Origin: Ramlibacter albus | Lineage (GTDB): Bacteria > Pseudomonadota > Gammaproteobacteria > Burkholderiales > Burkholderiaceae_C | DNA: 64,000 nt | Direction of reading: 5' to 3' | NCBI RefSeq assembly: GCF_014297445.1 | Contig: NZ_JACORU010000003.1 | Coordinates: 124,001-188,000 of the forward strand | Part shown: positions 8,629 through 17,006 of the stretch, in pieces | Layout: each line of letters starts with the position of its first letter | Position numbering within the stretch: the stretch's first letter is position 1 | Made by a program: the position numbers and the translations under genes | Notes under the pieces: model-generated | What the model was told of the DNA's origin: nothing | The model's input: the letters and a program-made list of their open reading frames with translations, nothing else | Databases searched by the model: none

Positions 8629-9026
8629 CAGGCTTTCTTTCGCGCGGGCGCCTTCTTCGCGGCCTTTTTCGGGGAACCCGGCTCGCGACCGGCTTCGTGG
8701 TCCGCCAGCCCCTGCTTGAAAGCGGAGTGCGGATCCTTCTGCGCCAGCAGCAGGTCGAGGTTCTTGACGATCTCCGACTCGATGCGCTCCCTGAACAGCC
8801 CGAGCAGCATCCCGAGCTGGGCGTCCAGCACGAACGAGTTCTTCGTCACCTGCAGCTCGCCCTTGCAGCCCGGCCGCGTGAACGTGACGACGTCCGCCGC
8901 CTTGCCTTCCTCGTACGTGCACTCCATGTCCAGCTTCTGCTCCGCGGCTTCGGCCCACTGGAACGCGAGCTTGCGCGCGGCGGGCAGGCCCAGCGAATGT
9001 TGCCGCTCGATGTGGATGTCAGGCAC
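8628..9026 (-). CDS. Polyhydroxyalkanoic acid system family protein (PHA granule-region type)
   Basis: A 132-residue protein resembling the small family often encoded near PHA granule genes: PDIHIERQHSLGLPAARKLA at the N-terminus and a DAQLGMLLGLFRERIESEI core. The C-terminus is a Lys/Ala/Pro-rich tail (about residues 115-132) like those of PHA-granule or DNA-binding proteins. The start is GTG at 9026. The function is not settled; a role in PHA granule organisation is inferred from the family name only. No phaC or phasin is in the window. It is the first gene of the LysR/CoA-transferase run, overlapping LysR by one base. Confidence 0.75.
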   Translation of the reverse strand: MPDIHIERQHSLGLPAARKLAFQWAEAAEQKLDMECTYEEGKAADVVTFTRPGCKGELQVTKNSFVLDAQLGMLLGLFRERIESEIVKNLDLLLAQKDPHSAFKQGLADHEAGREPGSPKKAAKKAPARKKA

Positions 9027-9057
9027 CGCGGCCTCCCGCCGAGCCGCCTCTAGGGAG

Positions 9058-9107
9058 GCCAGCCCCCTCGGGGGGCAGCGACGACACGAAGTGCGGAGCG
9101 TGGGGGC
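9058..9107 (-). repeat. Dispersed GC-rich repeat, copy B
   Basis: Read on the minus strand it runs GCCCCCACGCTCCGCACTTC, then through a variable part to the same CTGCCCCCCGAGGGGGC core as copy A at 530-606. It fills the gap between the aminopeptidase stop and the PHA-system gene start. The two copies are inverted relative to each other and bracket about 8.5 kb. The G/C palindrome could end the aminopeptidase transcript. Confidence 0.6.
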
Positions 9108-10199
9108 TCATTGTTTCTCCTTCAGTTTTTTATGACGCTCTTCCTTCGGCACTTGGGAGAGCGCTTTGGCCGCATCATAGAACCGCTTCCAGTCCCCGCC
9201 CACGCTCGCGAACAGCGCCTCGAAGCCGGGCACCAGTTCGTCATAGGCGGCCTGCGCGCCGAAGGCCGCGTTGTTCGCCTTGTCGACCCAGTCGTTGTAG
9301 CCGCGCCAGCGCGCCGGGTCGCCGCCCCAGCTCGTTCGCAGGGCGACGAACTGCGCGCGGAATTCGTCGAGGATGCGCTTCTTCTCCACGGCCTTCTGCG
9401 CCACGGGAAGCTGCTGCTGCTCGTACAGCACCTTGAGCTTCTCGCGCGTGGCCAGGCGCAGCGCATTGAACTGCTTGCGGCGGCCGTCGTAGTCGGCGTA
9501 CTCGGCGCGCGCCTGGGGCGATGCCTGCGTCGCGAGCCAGCGCGAGCCCCCGAGCCGCTCCACCGCCGTCGCGAACGACTCGTTGAACATCGTGTCGCCG
9601 CTCGCGTACACCACCTGGTGCGCCAGCTCGTGGAAGATCAGGCGCGCGAGTTCGCCCTCGGGATAGTTGATGAAGGTGGAGAGCAGCGGGTCGCCACCGG
9701 CCCAGTTGGACCAGCCGAGCGTGGAGTACGCCGGCACCGGGTACACGCTCACCTCCCAGCCCTGCGACGCGAGGAAGTCGCCTTCGGCCCGCGCCTTCTT
9801 CTCGTCGAAGTAGCCGCGGTAGCCGACGCAGCCCGTCACCGGGAAGCACCATGTCTTGAGCGTCACCGAATATTCCGGCGCGGCCACCACGTTCCACACC
9901 ACCGCGCTTCGATGCAGGTCCGCGTAACGCCGGTAGCTCGGGTTGTCCGGCAGGTGCAGCTCGCGCGCGGCGTATTCGCGGATGCGGCGCGCGAGTTCGA
10001 GCTTGCGCTTGACCGGCTCCGGCGTGGCGCTGTCGTCCAGCCACTCCTGCACCGGCTTGGCGGCATTGAGCACCTTCAGGTGGCCCGTCACCGACTGCCA
10101 GTAGTAGCCCATGTTGGCGCAGCCCGTGAGGCACACGGCCGCCACGACCGCCAGCCCTGCCGAAGCGAATGCCGTCAAGACCCAGGCCTTCCGCTTCAC
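9108..10199 (-). CDS. Putative zinc aminopeptidase lipoprotein (COG4324-type)
   Basis: A 363-residue protein with a lipoprotein signal: positively charged start KRKAW, hydrophobic stretch, and lipobox LTGC near residue 24. The zinc motif HELAHQVVYA followed by NESFATAVE matches predicted aminopeptidases of this COG. It is likely anchored to a membrane facing the periplasm. The start is GTG at 10199, overlapping the TGA of the upstream molybdopterin oxidoreductase as GTGA; the frame stays open far upstream but that part is antisense-like shadow. The C-terminus is lysine-rich. Substrate unknown. Confidence 0.85.
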   Translation of the reverse strand: MKRKAWVLTAFASAGLAVVAAVCLTGCANMGYYWQSVTGHLKVLNAAKPVQEWLDDSATPEPVKRKLELARRIREYAARELHLPDNPSYRRYADLHRSAVVWNVVAAPEYSVTLKTWCFPVTGCVGYRGYFDEKKARAEGDFLASQGWEVSVYPVPAYSTLGWSNWAGGDPLLSTFINYPEGELARLIFHELAHQVVYASGDTMFNESFATAVERLGGSRWLATQASPQARAEYADYDGRRKQFNALRLATREKLKVLYEQQQLPVAQKAVEKKRILDEFRAQFVALRTSWGGDPARWRGYNDWVDKANNAAFGAQAAYDELVPGFEALFASVGGDWKRFYDAAKALSQVPKEERHKKLKEKQ

Positions 10200-12271
10200 G
10201 CCGCCTGGACTTGGACGCGGCAGTCGTAGAACACCGGCGCGCGGCCGATGTCCGTCAGCCGCTGGCTCGTCAGCTCGTTGACGTTGGTGCCGCGCGGCCC
10301 GAACTTGCGCCACCACACGCCGAGCCCGTTGACCACGCCGGGGCGCGCGCGGTCGGTGACCTGCGCCTTGCAGAAATATTCGCCGCGGTCGTTGAACACG
10401 CGCACCACGCTGCCGTCGGCGATGCCCCGCGCCGCCGCGTCCTGCACGTTGATCTCCAGCACCGGCTCGCGCTCGATGTCGCGCAGGCTGGTCACGTTGA
10501 CGAAGGTGGAGTTGAGGAAGTTGCGCGCCGGCGGCGAGATCATGGCCAGCGGGTACACCTCCGACGTGCCGCCCGGCTCGTAGTTGGGCAGGTGGTCCGG
10601 CAGCCCGTCCAGGCCTTCGCGCGCGAGGCGCTCGCTGAAGAACTCGCACTTGCCCGACGCGGTGGGGAAGCCGCCGTTGGCAAATGGCGCATCCGGGATC
10701 GCCAGCGGCGAGAAGCCTTCCTGCACGAGCTCGTCGAAATCGACCTTGTCGCCGTAGGCCGTGCGGCACAGCTGCAGGTCGCTGTCCTCGAAGCACGGGT
10801 CCTCGAAACCCATGCGCCGCGCCAGTTCGCGGAACACCTGGGTGTTCGGTTTCGCTTCGCCCACGGGCGCGATGGCGGGGCGATTGAGCGTCACGTCGGT
10901 GTGGCCGTACGCGAGGTGGATGTCCCAGTGCTCCAGTTGCGTCGTGGCCGGCAGGATGTAGTCCGCGTAATCGGCCGTGTCGGTCTGGAAGTGCTCCAGC
11001 ACCACGGTGAACAGGTCCTCGCGCGCGAAGCCCGCGACCACCTTGCCCGATTGCGGGGCCACCGCCACCGGGTTGCTGTTGTAGACCACCACCGCTTCCA
11101 CCTTCGGGCCGAACGCCGTGGAAGACGGCCGCAGCAGGTCGTCGCCGATGGTGCTCATGTTGATCGTGCGCGGCGTGCGCCCCGCCAGCAGGTCGGGACG
11201 CTGCAGCGCGGCGCGGTCCACCGGGAACATCCCCGAGCTCGAAAGCAGCACCCCGCCCGCGCGATGGCGCCACGCACCGGTGAGGGCCGGCAGCGAAACG
11301 ATGGCACGCGCCGCATTGCCGCCGCCGCGCACGCGTTGCATGCCGTAGTTGACGCGGATCGCGGCCGGCTTGATCGTGCCGTAGTCGCGCGCGAGCGAGC
11401 GGACCTGCTCCACCGGCACGCCGCACACCTGCGCCGCGCGCTCGGGCGTCCAGCGCAGCGCGCGCTCGCGCATCGCTTCCCAGCCGAGGGTGTGGTCCCG
11501 CAGGTACTCGTGGTCCAGCCAGTCGTTCACGATGAGTTCGTGCATCACGGCCAGGGCCAGCGCCGCGTCGGTGCCGGGCAGCAACTGGATGTGCTCGTGG
11601 CACTTCTCCGCCGTCTCGGTGCGGCGCGGGTCGATGCAGATGAGCTTCGCGCCGGCGCGCTTGGCCTCCTGCGCCACGCGCCAGAAGTGCAGGTTGCTCG
11701 CGATCGAGTTGCTGCCCCAGATGACGACCAGCTTCGACTCGGCGAAGAACTGCACCTTCATGCCGACCTTGCCGCCCAGTGTCTGCACCAGCGCCTCGCC
11801 GCCGGCGGCGGAGCAGATCGTGCGGTCCAGCAGCGACGCGCCCAGCTTGTGGAAGAAGCGCGCGGAGATGCTCTCGCCTTGCACGAGCCCCATCGTGCCC
11901 GCGTAGCTATACGGAAGGATGGCTTGCGGATCGCGCGCAGCGATTATCTTCAGCCGTGCAGCGATGTCGTCCAGTGCCTCGTCCCAGCTGACCGGCTCGA
12001 AACGCCCCGCGCCCTTCGGGCCCGCGCGGCGCAGCGGCCGCAGGATGCGGTCGCGGTGATAGGTGCGCTCGGTGTAGCGGGAAACCTTCGTGCACAGCAC
12101 GCCACCCGTGGCGCGGTGTTCGGGATTGCCCTGAACCTTGATGGCAACCCCGTCACTTACCGTGGTGAGCAGGGCGCAGGTGTCGGGGCAGTCGTGCGGG
12201 CAGGCGCCGCGCACCACGCCCGAGCCTGTCGGCGCGCTGACGTCGGTGGAGATGCCGATGGTGTCTTGCAT
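10196..12271 (-). CDS. Molybdopterin oxidoreductase family protein with N-terminal [4Fe-4S] domain
   Basis: A 691-residue member of the DMSO reductase superfamily. Residues C24, C28, C32 (CPHDCPDTC) and C60 fit the N-terminal [4Fe-4S] cluster site; the following regions hold the molybdopterin-binding folds, for example VVIWGSNSIASNLHFW and ICIDPRRTETAE, and a C-terminal dinucleotide-binding domain. C153 in DRTICSAAGGEAL could be the molybdenum ligand. There is no twin-arginine signal, so it is cytoplasmic. No partner electron-transfer subunit is adjacent; instead the next gene is a lipoprotein peptidase overlapping by GTGA. The substrate cannot be read from the sequence; formate dehydrogenase- or thiosulfate reductase-like activities are options. 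Confidence 0.88.
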   Translation of the reverse strand: MQDTIGISTDVSAPTGSGVVRGACPHDCPDTCALLTTVSDGVAIKVQGNPEHRATGGVLCTKVSRYTERTYHRDRILRPLRRAGPKGAGRFEPVSWDEALDDIAARLKIIAARDPQAILPYSYAGTMGLVQGESISARFFHKLGASLLDRTICSAAGGEALVQTLGGKVGMKVQFFAESKLVVIWGSNSIASNLHFWRVAQEAKRAGAKLICIDPRRTETAEKCHEHIQLLPGTDAALALAVMHELIVNDWLDHEYLRDHTLGWEAMRERALRWTPERAAQVCGVPVEQVRSLARDYGTIKPAAIRVNYGMQRVRGGGNAARAIVSLPALTGAWRHRAGGVLLSSSGMFPVDRAALQRPDLLAGRTPRTINMSTIGDDLLRPSSTAFGPKVEAVVVYNSNPVAVAPQSGKVVAGFAREDLFTVVLEHFQTDTADYADYILPATTQLEHWDIHLAYGHTDVTLNRPAIAPVGEAKPNTQVFRELARRMGFEDPCFEDSDLQLCRTAYGDKVDFDELVQEGFSPLAIPDAPFANGGFPTASGKCEFFSERLAREGLDGLPDHLPNYEPGGTSEVYPLAMISPPARNFLNSTFVNVTSLRDIEREPVLEINVQDAAARGIADGSVVRVFNDRGEYFCKAQVTDRARPGVVNGLGVWWRKFGPRGTNVNELTSQRLTDIGRAPVFYDCRVQVQAA

Positions 12272-12303
12272 TTCGTAGGCCTATAGTTCGCGCGCAGGAG
12301 ACC

Positions 12304-12323
12304 CGGCCCCCGGGCCGAAGGAG
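12304..12323 (+). promoter_or_regulatory. Hairpin and strong Shine-Dalgarno before the ABC binding-protein gene
   Basis: CGGCCC (12304-12309) and GGGCCG (12312-12317) form a perfect six-base stem that ends exactly where the Shine-Dalgarno AAGGAG (12318-12323) begins, seven bases before the ATG at 12330. The ribosome site fixes the start; the hairpin may stabilise or modulate it. Confidence 0.5.
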
Positions 12324-12329
12324 CAACAC

Positions 12330-13457
12330 ATGAAGTTCGCCGCAGCAGTCGTTCGAATCGTGATGGTAGCGGCGCTGGCCGCCGCGGGTGTAACCACCCA
12401 CGCGCAGGACGGCGTGGGCAAGTCGTCCATCACCATCGGGCAGTCGCTCGCGCTCACGGGCCCCGGCTCGGCGCTCGCGACGCAGTTCCACCAGGGCGCG
12501 AAGATGTACTTCGACCGCCTCAACGCGGCCGGCGGTGTCAACGGGCGCAAGATCGAGCTGGTGACGATGGACGACCGCGGCAACGCCGAGACCACCGCCG
12601 CCAACACGAAGAAGCTCATCGAGCAGGGCGTGTTCGCCCTCTTCGGCTACTACGGCTCCCCGCAGGTCACCGCGGCCTACCCCTCGTTCAAGGACACCGA
12701 CCTGCTGCTCTTCGCCCCGATGGCGGCGGCCGACGAGTTCCGCGGCGCGGCCTACGGCAACGTGTTCTCGCTGCGGCCCGGCTACGCCGAGGAAGCCGCC
12801 GCGATCACGCGCCACGCCGAAACGCTCGGCGCGCGCAAGCTCGGCATCCTGCACGCGCAGGACGGCGAGTCGCTGGCCGCGCTCGACTCCGCCCAGCGCA
12901 CCATGACCAGCATGGGCGCGAACCTGCTGGTGACCTCCGCGATGGGCGCGGGCTCCGTGGCCAACGCCGTCACGAAGGCAATTGCTGCCAAGCCGGAGTC
13001 GCTGCTCGTCGTGGGCGACGCCGCCATCGCCGCCAGCGCCGTGCGCGACTTGCGCGCCAAGGGCTTCCGCGGCCCGATCTACGGCTTCTCCAACGCGGGC
13101 GAGAGCCTGCTGGCCGAGGCGCTCGGCCCGGCGGGCGCCGGCGTCGTGGTCGTGCGCGTGGTGCCGAGGAGCGACACGGCCAAGGTCCCGGTGGTGCGCG
13201 AGCTGATGGAGGACGCGAAAGCTGCCGGGGCCAAGCCCAACGTGTACATGCTCGAAGGCTACATCGCCGCGCGGGTGTTCGCCGAGGCGCTGCGTCGCCT
13301 GCCGCAGGCTCCGACCCGCGCGAAGTTCCGCAAGGCGCTCGAAGGCATGGAGGAGCTCAGCGTGGGCGGCTTCCGCATCAACTTCGCGGACGACCGCGTG
13401 GGCTCCAAGCTCGTGCAGCTGAGCCTGATCGACTCACAAGGCAAGGTGAGGGAATGA
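12330..13457 (+). CDS. ABC transporter substrate-binding protein, branched-chain amino acid type
   Basis: A 375-residue periplasmic binding protein of the Leu/Ile/Val-binding (Peripla_BP_6) family. Signal peptide at residues 1-25 ending THAQ, then ITIGQSLALTGPGSALATQF and a GGVNGRKIELVTMDD segment typical of the fold. No permease or ATPase gene is adjacent, so it either feeds a distant transporter or acts as a sensor. It is divergent from the molybdopterin oxidoreductase and stops one base before the convergent argE-like gene. Neighbouring peptidases suggest an amino-acid or amide ligand; this is inference. Confidence 0.88.
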   Translation: MKFAAAVVRIVMVAALAAAGVTTHAQDGVGKSSITIGQSLALTGPGSALATQFHQGAKMYFDRLNAAGGVNGRKIELVTMDDRGNAETTAANTKKLIEQGVFALFGYYGSPQVTAAYPSFKDTDLLLFAPMAAADEFRGAAYGNVFSLRPGYAEEAAAITRHAETLGARKLGILHAQDGESLAALDSAQRTMTSMGANLLVTSAMGAGSVANAVTKAIAAKPESLLVVGDAAIAASAVRDLRAKGFRGPIYGFSNAGESLLAEALGPAGAGVVVVRVVPRSDTAKVPVVRELMEDAKAAGAKPNVYMLEGYIAARVFAEALRRLPQAPTRAKFRKALEGMEELSVGGFRINFADDRVGSKLVQLSLIDSQGKVRE

Positions 13458-13458
13458 C

Positions 13459-14625
13459 CTAGGCCAGCTCCCGCGTCGCCGCGAGCTGCTGCATGAAGCG
13501 CTCGCAGCGGCCGAGCTGCTCCAGCGTCACGTACTCGTCGGGCTGGTGCGCCTGCACGATGCTGCCGGGCCCGCACACCACCGTGGGGATGCCGGCGTTC
13601 TTGAAGAGGCCCGCCTCCGTGCCGAACGCCACGAGCGTCGTGCGAGCCTCGCCCGACAGGCGCTGCGCCAGCCGCGTGACCGCGTCGGCTTCGGAGCCGA
13701 GGAAACTCGGGATCTCGCAGATGGTGTCGAACGCGATGCCCGCCTCGGGCGCCACGCGCTTCATCGCGGGTTCCAGCGAGCGCGCATAGGCGACCACCTC
13801 CGCCTGCATCGCACGCGCGTCGGCCGTCGGCAGGTCGCGGAATTCGTAGCGGAACTCGGCGTCGCGCGGCACCACGTTGTCCGCGATGCCGCCGTGGAAC
13901 TGCCCCACGCTCGCGGTGGAGAACGGCACGTCGAAGCCTTCGTAGCGCGGCTCCTCGCGCTCGAAGCGCTCGGCCATGTCCCGCACCCGCCCGACCACGC
14001 GCGCCGCCATCTCGATGGCATTCACCGAGGCCGGCGTGAGGGATGAATGCGCCTCCTTGCCGCGCACGCAGCAGCGGTACCGGTACACGCCCTTGTGCGC
14101 GATGGCGGGCACCATGTTCGTCGGCTCGCCCACGATGCAGGCCAGGGGCTTGATGCCCGCTTCTCGCATGTCGGCGATCAGCTCCTTCACGCCGAAGCAG
14201 CCCACCTCCTCGTCGTAGCTGAACGCGAAGTGCAGCGCGAAAGGCGCGTCGGCATCGAGGAACCGCTGCGCGTTCGCCACCGCGATCGCGATGAAGCTCT
14301 TCATGTCCGCCGAGCCGCGCCCGTAGAGCCGCCCGTCGCGTACCGTGGCGGCCAGCGGGTCGTCGGTCCACGCCTGCCCGTCCCAGGGCACCGTGTCCGT
14401 GTGGCCGGAGAGGATCAACCCGGCCGGCTTGCCTGCGCCGAGCGTGGCGAACAGGTTGGCCTTGGTCTTTTCCGCGTTGAAGGTCAGGCGGCTTTTCACG
14501 CCCAGCCGCGCCAGCTCGTCGCGGATCGTTTCGATGAGGGCGAGGTTGCTGTTGGCGCTGACGGTATTCAGGCGCACGAAGCTGCGCGCCAGCTCGAGCG
14601 CGCGGTCGGAAAGCGGGAACTGCAT
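13459..14625 (-). CDS. argE: Acetylornithine deacetylase (ArgE-type M20 peptidase)
   Basis: A 388-residue M20 metallopeptidase close to acetylornithine deacetylase. Metal-binding signatures are present: SGHTDTVPWDGQAW, the bridging Asp in YGRGSADMKSF, and YDEEVGCFGVKEL with the catalytic Glu; GEPTNM and a C-terminal AHQPDEYV supply further ligands. ArgE releases acetate from N-acetylornithine in arginine synthesis. Many Burkholderiales make ornithine by ArgJ, so this copy may serve broader N-acyl amino acid scavenging, consistent with the amidohydrolase divergent from it 87 bases away. Start at ATG 14625, MQFPLSD. Confidence 0.85.
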   Translation of the reverse strand: MQFPLSDRALELARSFVRLNTVSANSNLALIETIRDELARLGVKSRLTFNAEKTKANLFATLGAGKPAGLILSGHTDTVPWDGQAWTDDPLAATVRDGRLYGRGSADMKSFIAIAVANAQRFLDADAPFALHFAFSYDEEVGCFGVKELIADMREAGIKPLACIVGEPTNMVPAIAHKGVYRYRCCVRGKEAHSSLTPASVNAIEMAARVVGRVRDMAERFEREEPRYEGFDVPFSTASVGQFHGGIADNVVPRDAEFRYEFRDLPTADARAMQAEVVAYARSLEPAMKRVAPEAGIAFDTICEIPSFLGSEADAVTRLAQRLSGEARTTLVAFGTEAGLFKNAGIPTVVCGPGSIVQAHQPDEYVTLEQLGRCERFMQQLAATRELA

Positions 14626-14712
14626 GGCCGGATTCTGGCGGAATCTTCCCGATGGCGCCCGGCGCCCCTGCTCGATAGACTGTGGGGCTCCCGCAGTACC
14701 CAGGACCCACCC

Positions 14713-15906
14713 ATGAACCTGCTCGATTCGATCGTGACGCAAGCCGCGTCCATCGCCGCGGTCCGCCGCGACCTCCATGCCCACCCCGAGTTGTGCTTCC
14801 AGGAAGTGCGCACCGCCGACGTCGTCGCCGCCAAGCTCACGGAATGGGGCATCCCCATCCACCGGGGCCTGGGCAAGACGGGCGTGGTGGGCATCGTGAA
14901 GAACGGCACCAGCTCGCGCGCCGTGGGCCTGCGCGCCGACATGGACGCGCTGCCGATGCAGGAGTTCAACACCTTCGCGCACGCCAGCCAGCACGCCGGC
15001 AAGATGCACGCCTGCGGGCACGACGGGCACACGGCCATGCTGCTCGCCGCGGCGCAGCATTTCGCGAAGAACCGCAATTTCGACGGCACGGTGTACCTGA
15101 TCTTCCAGCCCGCCGAGGAAGGCGGCGGCGGCGCGCACGAGATGATCAAGGACGGCCTGTTCGAGAAGTTCCCGATGGAGGCCGCTTTCGGCATGCACAA
15201 CTGGCCCGGCATGGCCGTGGGCCAGTTCGCCGTCGCGCCGGGGCCGGTGATGGCGTCCACCGCGGAATTCAAGGTGACCATCCGCGGCCGCGGCTCCCAC
15301 GCCGCGCTGCCGCACAACGGCATCGACCCGGTGCCGATCGCCTGCCAGATGGTGCAGGCCTTCCAGACCATCATCAGCCGCAACAAGAAGCCGATCGACG
15401 CGGCCGTCATCTCCGTGACGATGATCCACGCCGGCGAAGCCACCAACGTGGTGCCGGACAGCTGCGAGCTGCAGGGCACGGTACGCACGTTCACGACCGA
15501 AGTGCAGGACATGATCGAGCGCCGCATGAAGCAGGTGGCCGAGCACACCTGCGCGGCCCACGACGCGCAGTGCACGTTCGAGTTCAAGCGCAACTACCCG
15601 CCCACGGTCAACTCGGCGGCCGAAGCCGAGTTCGCGCGCTCGGTGATGGCGTCGATCGTCGGCTCGGACAACGTCAAGGTGCAGGAGCCCACGATGGGCG
15701 CGGAGGACTTCGCGTTCATGCTGCAGGCCAAGCCCGGCGCGTACTGCTTCATCGGCAACGGCGACGGCACGCATCGCGAGATGGGCCATGGCGGCGGGCC
15801 GTGCATGCTGCACAACCCGAGCTACGACTTCAACGACGAGCTGATCCCGCTGGGCGCCACTTACTGGGTGCGCCTGGCCGAAGCCTGGCTCGCGAAGGCC
15901 CGCTGA
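14713..15906 (+). CDS. M20-family amidohydrolase (hippurate hydrolase/N-acyl amino acid amidohydrolase type)
   Basis: A 397-residue M20D amidohydrolase. Signatures: DLHAHPELCFQE, LRADMDALPMQE, HACGHDGHTAMLL with the metal-binding Cys and His, and QPAEEGGGGAHEMI with the catalytic Glu pair. The family splits N-acyl amino acids such as hippurate, or processes IAA-amino acid conjugates. Cytoplasmic. ATG at 14713 begins MNLLDSIV; the frame is open upstream but overlaps the divergent argE start. Its TGA overlaps the ATG of the M14-like gene as TGATG, so the two are translated together. Confidence 0.9.
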   Translation: MNLLDSIVTQAASIAAVRRDLHAHPELCFQEVRTADVVAAKLTEWGIPIHRGLGKTGVVGIVKNGTSSRAVGLRADMDALPMQEFNTFAHASQHAGKMHACGHDGHTAMLLAAAQHFAKNRNFDGTVYLIFQPAEEGGGGAHEMIKDGLFEKFPMEAAFGMHNWPGMAVGQFAVAPGPVMASTAEFKVTIRGRGSHAALPHNGIDPVPIACQMVQAFQTIISRNKKPIDAAVISVTMIHAGEATNVVPDSCELQGTVRTFTTEVQDMIERRMKQVAEHTCAAHDAQCTFEFKRNYPPTVNSAAEAEFARSVMASIVGSDNVKVQEPTMGAEDFAFMLQAKPGAYCFIGNGDGTHREMGHGGGPCMLHNPSYDFNDELIPLGATYWVRLAEAWLAKAR

Positions 15907-17006
15907 TGGCCGAGGCGATCGACAGCCACTTTTCCGCCAGTTACGCCGAAGCCCGCAGCAAGTTCCTCGCCGCCGTGCGCGAGCGCTCCATTCCCGTGGA
16001 GTCGCTGGTGCATCCCGAAAAGGGGCGGGACGGCGAGGAGCTCGCAATGGACGTCGCGCGCGAGGGCGACCCCAATGCGCAGCGCGTGCTCATCCTCTCC
16101 AGCGGCTGCCACGGCGTGGAAGGCTACTGCGGCAGCGGGGTACAACTTGCGACGCTGCACGACGAGGAACCGCGCCGCCGCGCCCGCGAAGCCGGCGTGG
16201 CGCTGCTCTACATCCACGCGCTGAATCCCTACGGCTTCTCGCACGTGCGGCGTGTGACGCACGAGAACGTGGACATCAACCGCAACTTCCACGATTTCTC
16301 CAGGCCCTTGCCCCGCAACCCGGCGTACGCGGAGATCCACCCGTGGCTCGTGCCTGCGCAGTGGCCGCCCACGCAGGAGAACGAAGCGGCCTTGATGAAG
16401 TTCGTGGCCGAACGCGGCCAGGCCGCCTACCAGGCCGCGGTGAGCGGCGGGCAGCACGAGTTCCCCGACGGTCTTTTCTTCGGCGGGACCGCGCCCACGT
16501 GGAGCAACCGCCAGCTGCGCGAAGTGCTGCGCGCGCACGGCCGCCGCGCCGCGCGCATCGCGTGGATCGACATCCACACGGGCCTGGGGCCCAGCGGCGT
16601 CGGCGAGCGGATCTACGCCGGCGTGGACGACGCAGCAACTGTCGCTCGTGCGCGCAAGTGGTGGGACGGCGGCGGCCGCACGCCGGTTACTTCGATCTTC
16701 GACGGCTCGTCCACGTCCGCCTTCCTCACCGGCCTCATGTGGAACTCGGTCTACGACGAGTGCCCGCAGTCCGAGTACACCGGCATCGCGATGGAATACG
16801 GCACGGTGCCCGTGATGCAGACGGTGAACGCGCTGCGCGCCGAGCAATGGCTGCACACGCACCCAGGCGCACCGCCGGAGATAGCGCGGCAGATCAAGCA
16901 GCAGATGATGGACGCGTTCTACACCGACACGCACGAGTGGAAAGAAGCGGTGCTCGTGCAGGCGCGCGAGGCGTTGCTGCAGGCGATCGAAGGGCTGGCC
17001 GCCTGA
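15906..17006 (+). CDS. M14-like zinc carboxypeptidase family protein (DUF2817)
   Basis: A 366-residue protein of the M14-related DUF2817 group. The zinc-binding pair is in SSGCHGVEGYCGSG (HxxE), the third His in WIDIHTGLGPSG, and NVDINRNFHDF matches the M14 substrate-binding NPDGxxxxxR-like region. It should remove or cleave C-terminal residues from a small peptide or amide, but the true substrate is not known. No signal peptide. It is coupled to the upstream amidohydrolase (TGATG) and its TGA is immediately followed by the convergent coaX stop, the two making TGATCA. Confidence 0.82.
   Translation: MAEAIDSHFSASYAEARSKFLAAVRERSIPVESLVHPEKGRDGEELAMDVAREGDPNAQRVLILSSGCHGVEGYCGSGVQLATLHDEEPRRRAREAGVALLYIHALNPYGFSHVRRVTHENVDINRNFHDFSRPLPRNPAYAEIHPWLVPAQWPPTQENEAALMKFVAERGQAAYQAAVSGGQHEFPDGLFFGGTAPTWSNRQLREVLRAHGRRAARIAWIDIHTGLGPSGVGERIYAGVDDAATVARARKWWDGGGRTPVTSIFDGSSTSAFLTGLMWNSVYDECPQSEYTGIAMEYGTVPVMQTVNALRAEQWLHTHPGAPPEIARQIKQQMMDAFYTDTHEWKEAVLVQAREALLQAIEGLAA

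Noticed and set aside
10200-11603. N-terminal extension of the lipoprotein aminopeptidase frame
   Set aside because: It overlaps the molybdopterin oxidoreductase in another frame and would bury the lipoprotein signal; GTG 10199 gives a proper signal peptide.
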